From: Henricia sp. BOLD:AAB3569
Lineage: Eukaryota; Echinodermata; Asteroidea; Spinulosida; Echinasteridae
DNA length: 64,000 nucleotides
Assembly (NCBI GenBank): GCA_037783545.1
Contig: JBBELK010000007.1
Span: 1,011,001 to 1,075,000 of the forward strand
Direction: 5' to 3'
Both the position numbers and the translations under genes were made by a program. Positions 55,601 through 64,000 of the stretch are shown in pieces. The notes under the pieces are model-generated. The model ran no database searches, was not told where the DNA came from, and was given only the letters and a program-made list of their open reading frames with translations. The number at the start of each line of letters is the position of its first letter. The first letter of the stretch is position 1.

Positions 55601-58600
55601 GATGGCAATTAATTGATAGTCTATACACAAACACTATATTTTAGAAGGCTAAAAGTGAATTTTTGAAATTTACATTTGGACATAATGATTCACTTTTAGA
55701 AAAGCCCAAATTTAGGAGGGCGAAAAATTAAAGATTTTCTTAGAAAACACTTTCAGCCAATCCCATTTGTTTTGTACACAACATTTTTGTTAAATAATAA
55801 CAGTGAGAAGGTTTTGCGATATTCTGTTGTTTTCACAAGGACCCTGTAGTAGTAAAACAAAAAGTGCATTGCAGCAGTTCAAGTGGAAAAAGTATCGAAG
55901 GTGAAATAGCATCCCTATTATGCAGAAACTCGCACACAACAATAGCATAGCCAATGCAATACCGTTAATGTACAGCAATGTCAAGTGTACACGTTCACAA
56001 CCAACAATAGATTGTTATGTTGTGGCAAACGCAGTCGTGGCCACCTAATTATAATACTGTCGCTGTTTTCTGGGCTCACAAAACCACAAATTTTGGATAA
56101 AACATGCTTTTTAACATGTTTTACCCAACAAAACACATTCAATTCTGCAGTTTTTACTAGGTATTTTACAATTTATCACCACTGTTTATGTCAACAGCTC
56201 ATAATAAATTATGATAAATATGCCTGAATATTGTACTGTAGGACGTCGTTTTTGTATTAATATGAAATGAATTTTAAGTAAATTTTCATTATGTAGAGAA
56301 GCATGTGCCAAAATTCTTATCAAGATTTGTCGTTCTGATATTTTTGACGTAGACATTAAAGGCACAGGCTCGTCAGCAATGAGCGCGCGCAGCTCCATGC
56401 CTTTGCTACACGGAGCTGCGTATTTTGTGGCACAGATTTGGCACGCGCATTGCTGACGAGCGTGTGCCTTTAACTGAATTTCATATAGCATGTGTCGTAA
56501 TGTCAATAGAAAATTTAGGATATTTTGTGTGCAAATAAAAATTATTTGTAAATAAAATGTACTAAATTTGCTACGAACAAAGTAAAAAGCATAAAATATC
56601 AAAATTAAAAATATGTGTAGCATAAAACCTCATCCTCATATATACGCAGACTGAATGGTCGAAAAACATCATTTAATGTATAAATACCGTATGTTTTGTG
56701 GATTTGTGTGATATTCAAAAATGATAAATAATGGGAGTAGGTTTTGTACAAATAAATGAAATAATGCAATAAAATGTTTGAGAATTTTCATTAATAATTC
56801 ATGTGAAAATTTAAATTCTCCTGACCGAAATTTTACTTAAAGTCCCCGTTTTATAAAATTATTATAATCTTCAATTTAAATTGCCATTTAATGCTCGCTA
56901 GTAAAAACAAAATTTGGTGAACATATTGGTGAAACAATCGTATAAGGCCCTTTGCACCAGCGGCCATGACAGGGGGCAGGTTTTCATATTTAAATTATGT
57001 GACAATAGATCCACAAAGTGCCTACTCCACTCGTGCATGGCGCATTGTGACAATGTGACCGCCCCCTGTCATGGCCGTCTGTGCCAAGGGTCTATGACGA
57101 ATTTCAAATTGCCATCAAAATTAAAGTCAGTTCTTTCTTTTGTGGTAAAATTTGCAAATGAAAATACGTGTGATGTTCTACAATGGCTCAGCATATGAAA
57201 TTCGACAATATATCTGTTTTTTCTATAATATAGGGGACGATTTTTCTCATTTCCATGGAACCGGCTTCGACAATGGCTATATTGACGCAAGTGAGCTGGT
57301 GCAGGATTTGCCGTTTTATGAGGTACATTGGTTCCATGATTAAAAAATAAAAACTGTGGCTTAATTTATTTATTTATTTATTTATTTATTCGCCATATCC
57401 AACAGTGAAAGGACCGCCAATTACAGGAATGGGATCAATGCACATAAATATTAAAATAACTATAACTATCAGTAAAAACTCTGTATACATAAATAAAGCA
57501 TTCAAAGCATTCCAAACAAAACATGTAGATTTAAAAAAATTTATAGAGATAAATGAAAAGAACTGGCAAGAACTAAAAAATAAGTTAGAATAAAAATAAA
57601 TAAAGCATTCAAAACGGATAAAAATTTAAGCTCTTTCAAATATTGCAAAAAGCGGGTAGATTACCATGCACGGACACCCAGGATTTTCCTTGTTATGACA
57701 TATAAACCATGTAAAAATGTTAGTTTGATGATAATATTAAGTGGGAAAATGTCATGATTTTACTGAGGAAAAACTTAAAAACTTTGAGATTGTCCCAGTG
57801 GGCGTCCAAATGATTGATAATTTTGAAATAACTTGGACTTCTTGCAAATTGTGAGTACTACCTTTAATGCATGTATTTTTAAATCTGTTTTCATTTAGAA
57901 TAAATCAGTGGACAATGACCTAACTGGTCATGCCATGCTGGGCAATAATGATCTGTCTGAGTACCCGTGGATTAAACCTGAAGAGGAACAGAATCAAGGC
58001 GACACAGGGGGTAAGATTGCTATTACTCTGGTCTAGAAAACATGGAATAAATGGAGACATTTAGTAGCAGTGCTATGGTAGAGACCTTGTATTGCATCTG
58101 TTCAAGATAAAAGCATGATTTGGTCAGGATTTTTGTGGTACGCACATCACATGTCAAGATTGTGTTTACATGTAGCGACGTAAAGATAGATTACACGATT
58201 GGAAAACTGTTATAAACGGCATTATGTGGGATTGAGGATGTGTACGATGAAAACTAAACTGTGCATAAGTCAGCTCGGTACCTCATCCACGTTCCAAGAA
58301 AACAATGAAAAACTGTCCATGCTTTCAAGAAATTGTGCGAAGCCAACGTCCTATTTAGGCTGGTACCGTGGTTGTACTGTACAGACAACAGAGCCATAAT
58401 ACCATAGGTAGTCTAGTTTTGTTCACAAGTTAGAAAGTGACTTTAGTTTTAACTTAGTGAGCTTTTAAGACAATTTCTGATTGTGTTTTCTCTGTAGATG
58501 TATTCATCAAGTCTGAGCCCCTGTCTCCCCCTCCTTCATCATCCTCATCAGATGCATCAGGAGACTCCTTTCCTCCAGTCACGGTACCTGACTAATTCAC

Positions 58601-61600
58601 TCGAGCTAAATTTGTATTAAATTTTGCCATTCAGTTTATCATAATTGCCAAAAATCTAGAATTTAGTTTTCCAGAATGAGTACATATTTGAGATAAATTA
58701 GTTTTTTTGACGAAAAAATAATTGTTTTATTGGAGCATTTTACAGTCGAACGTTGTTAAGGTAATCTTTGCAGATTACCTTGTTATAACAGGAACCTTGT
58801 ATTATCAGGAATAAAAACAATGAAGAACAAAGATTTGGGACCTGAATTTGTGCTTGTTATAAGCAGAATGTTGTATTAACAGTGCTCTTACATTTTCAAG
58901 GTTCGACTTGGCAGTTTTAGCAAACGCCCTGCATTCTCACAAAATAAATTTTTGCTTTTTCTCGCCCAGAATTTGCCCAACTCTGTTCTCCATTTTAAGC
59001 TCGAGTCCGCACCCTTAACTCCGCCCCGAGATGGTACGGATGTCCAGTATTTTCCACTGACCAATGGAGTGGTCAAAACGGTCACTCCAGTACCGCGCAT
59101 CGCTCCCAAACAGCCAGGCAAACCCACAGCGCCACCTATTGCCCCAAAACTACCTCAGCCTGCTGTATCGAAAGATATCTCTGGTAAGACTTAGAGAGCA
59201 TGTCTATTGCTGTAAACCATTATAAAAGGAGCGTGTACTGGCGCCGATTTCACAAATCGCTGAGATGGATCACTCTTCTTATCTTGGGACATTGGTATGG
59301 GAATTAGGACGCATTGAACTCGTCTTAACTTTTGTGAAATCGATCCCAGATCACATTTTTGCATCCTCCATTTTTCCCATGGGTGTTGAGAATTTGATAC
59401 CACATCATTTGTCATATTTTTCTCATTACAATTCTAAAATTTTGCACTTTCAATCTGTATTTTCAAGGATGTTAATTAATGCTGTTGTTCCTGTTTTTAA
59501 AGGTTTTCCAATCATAGAATTTGTCTTTAACCCTAACAGTTGGCCAACCAATCGTCCTGACACAAGCCGACATTGCCAGACTAACTGCCCAGGGCGTTAT
59601 AAAGTGCCAGCCACCACCACCCAAACAAGCCAAAATGGCCAGCAACCATACTACAGTGGCCAGTATTCCTGTCGTGGCCGACCTGGTCGATAATATGACG
59701 CTTCCACCTGATGTCGACGTAAGAAGCTTGACATTTTTTTAGACCAACCTATGTACACTACTCACAATAAGTTAGGGATATTGTGGGGTGTATGCAGATA
59801 TTTTATTGAGGATATAGTATGTATTCCGCCTGAATGATTTTGTATATGATTAGACAATTGTATCTGCATGACAGACACACCTTGTTACGGGAATAGGTGA
59901 AAACAGTCATGGGCTATAACAAAAATTTAACAAAATATTTTTTAAAAATTTGAATGAGAGAAAATTTGTAAGGGCCTTATCAGGATTCCAACGTGAGACC
60001 TCTGACTCACCAGGCAGATGCTCTACCAGCTGAGCTATAAGGCACAGTTGGTATACTCCCTCAGGTTTTCCCTATGAACCCAATTGACCCACTTTTTATC
60101 TCGGTGTTGCATGGTAGCAATGCAACTTGTGATTTGGGCAGTTTGTGTGTAGACAATTAGGACATTTTTAAGTGAGTTTGGATTATCAATGTCTTGTCAA
60201 AAACATCCAAATCAAAATGGTTAAATTGTCAAATCTGAATCGTGCCATTGCATTATGTATGGTGGAAGCAAAATACTGAACTGTAACTCCCCTTGCTTGA
60301 GTTCAAGAAAGTTGACATCGTTGTTTTTTGGTGTTTTTCATTCTGACCCCACACTCCTTTGTTGCATTCCTGTTCAGTGAAGCTTGCCATCATGGACTCC
60401 GTTAAGCTCTATTCCTTTGAGTGATATGTTCAGCTAAAATTTGATATATTATTTTCCTACATTAAATCCAATTTCATAATAAATATCTACAAATGTCTTA
60501 CTGGTGACAGAACTTTTTTGGTCGAGTGTATGATTAGTAAATCTTTTTTTTTTGTAAATCTTTTTCCTCAGATCCGCTCCTGGAAGAGACAACAAAGAAT
60601 GATCAAAAACAGAGAATCTGCGTGCTTATCCAGGAAAAAGAAAAAAGAGGTAATTTTATTCCAACACTTGCCTCACCAAAATTGATCCTTGGTTTTTTTG
60701 GGGTTTTTTCTTCCTTTTTTACATGTACTTATTTTGTTTAGCATTTCACAAACTAGTTTTGCAAATTAGTTCTCTTAACACTGGTAGTATTGAACTAATA
60801 TCACATACACGATTGAAACTCTTTTTATTTTATACTTTCCTACTTGATTTTGTTTTGTATGACACAGTATTTACAGGGGCTCGAGGGGAAAATGGAATCG
60901 ATCGACCAAGATAATACAAAACTTCGAAAAGAAAACGAACGACTGAGAAAACGGGTTCATGAATTAACAAATGAGGTAAGGAGTTGGGAAAGTTAGAAAA
61001 ACAATGTTTATTTTGCTTTTGAACAACCACAGAGCAGGGCTGTTCATATTAGTATCTTACATGGGCATATTTTTAATTGTCTAGCCTAGCTTGCCCATGT
61101 TGGAATTCATGCCCATGTTGGAATACATGCCCATGTTGGAATACATGCCCATGTTGGAATACATGCCCATGTTGGAATTCATGCCCATGTTGGAATTCAT
61201 GCCCATGTTGGAAAACATGCTAATGTAGAAATACATGCCCATTTTGGAATACATATGTGTTGAACTATCTATCCTCCAGAATGCCCGTTTGAAGAAACTT
61301 CAGACTGTTCTCCCGTCCGCAAACAAGACTGCAACTTGTCTTCTTGTTGTGGTTCTATTGTTTGGATTTAACCTAGCACCATTCAGGTATGCCTTGCATT
61401 AGATTGCTTTTGAGTCACAAGTCAAGTCAAACTGCCTTCGAGTCCCAAGTCAAGTCAAGCTGTCGTCCAGTCCCAAGTCAAGTCAAACGGCCTTCGAGTC
61501 ACAAGTCAAGTCAAACTGCCTTCGAGTCCCAAGTCAAGTCAAGTAAAATTGGAACTTAATTTTTGTGTTAGGCACTTTTAGTTTTTATGTCACTTGTCTT

Positions 61601-63976
61601 CATAATTCCCTTCCCTAAACAAGAGAAAACTTACATTTCCAACAGCATATTTAGTTCTCGAGAAGATGATTACGCAACGAATCGCCACGCAAGCCGAGCG
61701 TTACTGGGTTACTCTGAAATGTCCCAGTCGCTTGGCCAATCAGAAGAGGCAGTCTTACGTGAGCACGTAGACATTGGCCGAAGGGAAGCTGCGATGATGA
61801 ATGCGAGAAGCGATGACCGTGTATCACGGGCTTCGTTGAGTCGAAAGGAATTACTCGTCGTCCGGGATATGGCTAATTATATGCTGTCCGAGGCTGAAGA
61901 GACGTCGTGCCCGAAATTCAACATGACTGAATCGCACAGGTTAGCAATTACATTCCAGAAGTATGTACAGATCACATTTTTTTTATGGCAATTTTTTTTG
62001 GTCAAAATCTTAGAAAAAAATTCACACATCAAATATTCGACTGAAAATAAAACCGATTTTTTGAATAGTAAATTATTCGAAAATGCACAGGCCTATCATG
62101 CTGAGTATAACAATTTTTGCTTCGACGTTCAAATTGGAGATTGTATTTTGCGGAGGCATTTCTTATGATTGTTGGGTTAGAACAAAATCCATTTTATGAA
62201 AAACCTAAAGAAGCTTCTTTAAGCGTGTTTTTTTAAAACCCTTTTTTCCCTACAGGCTTGCTGATGTCTTAATAGGATGGGCTCAGAAGCATCAGGACGA
62301 GCAACGCAAACACAACCAACAGAAAAAAAAGTTGAAAGACCACAAGAGGGTAAGAACGGAGTGGTTTGGGTCGTTGGCTTGCAACACTCCGGTGAAAACT
62401 TGGTGTTGCGGGTTTGACACCCTGCTGTGGCACCTGTGCCCTTGAGCAAGGCACTTGAACGCAATTGCTTCATCCTTCGGAAGGGATGTAAAGCCGTTGG
62501 TCCAGTGTGTCTTGTGTGATGCACTTATAAGATCCCAGAGCACTCCTTCGTGAAGAGTAAGGGGATTCCCCGGTGTCTCTGGCCGTCGGCTGCCAATGGC
62601 GCCTCCCAAACTTGCTTATTGTCATTGACCCCAATTAGTTAATCATCGTTAGTTAATGAAGCGTGCGTTCACATATCACTTAACGAAGATCGAATGAAGA
62701 TCGAACGAAGATCGAATGAAGAGTGGTACTGTACACATTATAAGCGACCGCTAACAAAGATCGAATGAAGCTGTGGAAGGGCGTACATGCGTGTCGCGCG
62801 TCTAGACGCGCTGTGTGGTTTTCCAGTGGTGCGTCAAAAACCACGCTTGCTAGGCGCTTGACACACAACGCGCTTGTGCAACCAGGCCTGCCAAATTGCT
62901 AAGTCGAATGAAGGGACTGTTCTCATTACAAATTTGCTTCATCGAATGAAGCGATGTCTTCATCGAATGAAGCTATTTGCTTCATCGAATGAAGCGATTC
63001 TAATCATCGTCAAATGAAGAGGCGTGCGTTGACATCAGGAAAACTCTTGAATCATCAAATCATCGTCGATTGAAGCGATTTCTCTACTGAGAACAGGATC
63101 ATAGTTTCTTATACTTTGTATTTTCTAATTTTTCTGGAATCGTAACAACTTTGCAAAATATTATTATATACTTTTCCTCACAGAACGTGCCGAAACGTAA
63201 ACCCGCAAAACGCAATAGGTATCACGGGAGAAGAGCTACACAGGCTTTGTTCACAGAACCGGACATAACGTCGCTACAAGTCTACGACAGCTTTTTTCAA
63301 CGTACCTACAACAATCTGTTAGACTCACTAGAAAGAAGAGATGACACATTTTATGTGGTTTCATTCAGGAGGGTAAGTGTTTCAAGTATTATTCAAATAC
63401 TGCAACATTTTAAAAAGTGTTTATTCATTATTCAAAATTTTTATTTAAATGTTCCTTTGTCCATTTTTTCTAAACAAAACTTGGTGGAAGTGCCGGTTAA
63501 AGGAGCGTGTCCAGATCACATTTCTGACGCCCCAATCTTTCCCATAGGTATTGATATTTTGATACCATAGGCCCCTATCATTTGTCATATTTTTCTCATT
63601 ACTATTTTGAAATTACGTGGTCTCAATCTCTATTTTTCAAGGATATCGTTAAAAAACACTGTTGTTTTGTCAACTAATTTATCTGTTTCAAAAAACAGTG
63701 CAGTCACTACACCAACCTTTTTGCTTCTACGTTCAAATTGGAGATTGCAAATTTCCTGTATTTTTCGCATGGATAGTATTTTGGGGAGGTATTTTATATG
63801 ATTGTTGGGTTAAAGTAAAATCCATTTTCTGAAAAAAATCTGAACAACACCTTTAATAAAATGTGATGGAATTATTTTTGTTTTCTCGTAGGATCACACT
63901 TTATTGCCGGCTACGGCACACAACAACACCCAAAGGCCCAGAATGTCACTTGTTATGCCGTCCGTGGGAGTTAACG
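52668..63976 (+). CDS. ATF6: ATF6, ER-membrane bZIP stress sensor (3' end outside window)
   Basis: Type II ER membrane protein that is cut in the Golgi on ER stress, releasing a bZIP factor. Exons: 52668-52740, 57234-57322, 57899-58010, 58498-58583, 58970-59183, 59540-59718, 60572-60649, 60868-60975, 61280-61386, 61646-61939, 62256-62349, 63184-63372, 63892-63976. Phases all join; 569 codons visible. Seen: an acidic N-terminus; [12 protein letters not shown]; the basic region [17 protein letters not shown] (about 261-277); a leucine zipper (278-313); a TM segment (about 331-348) ending FNLAPF with the N..P pair used by site-2 protease; site-1 protease motif RALL (366-369); lumenal C437 and N-glycosylation site NMT (441-443); [20 protein letters not shown]. 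By the length of human ATF6, about 90-100 C-terminal residues are missing. The first intron is 4.5 kb of nested transposons. Divergent from VARS2. Confidence 0.96.
53160..53314. mobile_element. Foldback MITE with CTATAGACCTTATCGC ends
   Basis: Arms CTATAGACCTTATCGC, GCTTGGGCGAGTTTGCACAA and GGGGCAAAG mirrored in the right half. The left arm carries a short extra segment (TAGTAATAGTACC). ATF6 intron 1. Confidence 0.7.
53629..53740. mobile_element. Foldback MITE with GGGGCGCGTTCAATAGC ends
   Basis: Arms GGGGCGCGTTCAATAGC and ATACATACG mirrored around GTATTTTCCTATACCTTCAC. ATF6 intron 1. Confidence 0.7.
54535..55185. mobile_element. Two adjacent ~300-bp foldback elements
   Basis: Copies at about 54535-54850 and 54885-55185, related as inverted copies. 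Each has arms GATATACTTCCCACTTGCAC and TTGTCGCAAATGTTGC mirrored around a GC-rich centre with GCATTCAGTTAGTGCACAAG. Related single arms occur at 54090-54350 and 55480-55530. ATF6 intron 1. Confidence 0.65.
56356..56473. mobile_element. Foldback MITE, TTAAAGGCACAGG family
   Basis: TTAAAGGCACAGGCTCGTCA ... GACGAGCGTGTGCCTTTAA, flanked by TTAA. ATF6 intron 1. Confidence 0.8.
56944..57097. mobile_element. Foldback MITE, GGCGGCCATGACAGGGGGCA family
   Basis: CCCTTTGCACCAGCGGCCAT ... CCCCCTGTCATGGCCGTCTG. About 140 bp before ATF6 exon 2. Confidence 0.7.
57660..57812. mobile_element. MITE, ATTACCATGCACGGACAC end, one-ended copy
   Basis: ATTACCATGCACGGACACCC, then AAAAATGTTAGTTTGATGAT and GAGATTGTCCCAGTGGG. 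ATF6 intron 2. Compare 50920-51114. Confidence 0.6.
59236..59350. mobile_element. Foldback element, GGCCGATTTCACAAA family
   Basis: GCGCCGATTTCACAAATCGC, TATCTTGGGACATTGG and CTTTTGTGAAATCGATCCCA. Single copy of the unit duplicated at 5684-6090. ATF6 intron 5. A decayed TTAAAGGAGC-family copy follows to 59525. Confidence 0.6.
59754..59915. mobile_element. mariner-type MITE, one end missing
   Basis: TACACTACTCACAATAAGTT and GTGTATGCAGATATTTTATT match 1785-1971 in reverse. About 35 bp after the donor of ATF6 exon 6. Confidence 0.6.
59970..60115 (-). repeat. tRNA-like unit plus hairpin core
   Basis: Complement of TAGCTCAGCTGGTAGAGCAT with B box (GGATTCCAACGTGAGACCTC), followed by AACCCAATTGACC and TCTCGGTGTTGCATGG as at 32166-32253. 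ATF6 intron 6. Confidence 0.6.
61088..61252 (+). repeat. 18-bp minisatellite
   Basis: About nine units of GCCCATGTTGGAATACAT (with TTCAT variants), ending 28 bp before ATF6 exon 9. Contiguous units without spacers. Confidence 0.85.
61407..61545 (+). repeat. 28-bp minisatellite, third locus
   Basis: Five units of AACTGCCTTCGAGTCCCAAG with GTCAAGTCA, as at 4846-5100. ATF6 intron 9, about 20 bp from the exon 9 donor. Confidence 0.85.
62352..62610 (+). mobile_element. tRNA-derived SINE, family A
   Basis: Head-derived GTTGCGGGTTTGACACC, then CCCTTGAGCAAGGCACTTGA, GGAAGGGATGTAAAGCCGTT and GGGGATTCCCCGGTGTCTCT. It starts almost at the donor of ATF6 exon 11 (62349). Confidence 0.7.
62645..63090. 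repeat. AATGAAGCGAT-type dispersed repeat, long copy
   Basis: Multiple AGATCGAATGAAG and TTCATCGAATGAAGCGAT words in both orientations around GCGCGTCTAGACGCGCTGTG. ATF6 intron 11, ending about 95 bp before exon 12. Confidence 0.6.
63497..63856. mobile_element. TTAAAGGAGC-family MITE, best-preserved copy
   Basis: TTAAAGGAGCGTGTCCAGAT at the left and the complement of AAATCTGAACAACACCTTTAA at the right form the ends; TTAA is at both borders. The body contains AAGGATATCGTTAAAAAACA and GTATTTTGGGGAGGTATTTT. ATF6 intron 12, ending 35 bp before exon 13. Confidence 0.75.
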
Positions 63977-64000
63977 GTAAGTTAAATTAATTGATAAAAT

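Noticed and set aside
56186-56623. 145-codon minus-strand frame
   Set aside because: It runs through the TTAAAGGCACAGG foldback element and AT-rich flanks; no domain similarity.

Overview
The window is nuclear DNA of an animal. Genes are split by many short exons with GT/AG borders and long AT-rich introns full of SINEs, MITEs and minisatellites. Protein similarity and the style of the repeats suggest a marine invertebrate deuterostome, possibly an echinoderm; the lineage is an inference with modest confidence. I reconstructed five genes exon by exon, checking every junction for splice dinucleotides and reading-frame phase.

Layout, left to right: (1) DARS2, mitochondrial aspartyl-tRNA synthetase, minus strand, 15 exons from 13103 down to 1990; its 3' end lies beyond the left edge. 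(2) RABL6, a Rab-like GTPase, plus strand, 13 exons, 13956-21983, complete. (3) GCLM, regulatory subunit of glutamate-cysteine ligase, minus strand, 5 exons, 32603-26851, complete. (4) VARS2-type valyl-tRNA synthetase, minus strand, 25 exons, 51621-35536, complete. (5) ATF6, the membrane-bound bZIP sensor of ER stress, plus strand, 13 exons from 52668 to 63976; its last exon(s) lie beyond the right edge. DARS2/RABL6 and VARS2/ATF6 are head-to-head pairs with short shared upstream regions (852 bp and 1046 bp), and each region contains a perfect CRE octamer TGACGTCA.

The human counterparts of these genes lie largely in MHC-paralogous regions (ATF6 and DARS2 on 1q; ATF6B, VARS1 and VARS2 on 6p21; RABL6 on 9q34; GCLM on 1p). 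The window therefore looks like a piece of the ancestral proto-MHC linkage group. Two genes make mitochondrial aminoacyl-tRNA synthetases, one supports glutathione synthesis, and one drives the unfolded protein response.

The rest is dominated by repeats: tRNA-derived SINEs (some sharing one 3' tail), a 78-bp tRNA-like unit amplified in tandem, many foldback MITEs (several with TTAA-type ends), a 571-bp element with a 9-bp target duplication, a ~1.9-kb inverted-repeat element holding a tandem array of nuclear-receptor DR1 and CRE motifs inside a GCLM intron, a 28-bp minisatellite at three loci, and a G-rich tract upstream of GCLM. No intact transposase, viral gene, CRISPR array or rRNA was seen. 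Most open frames outside the five genes are read through repeats.
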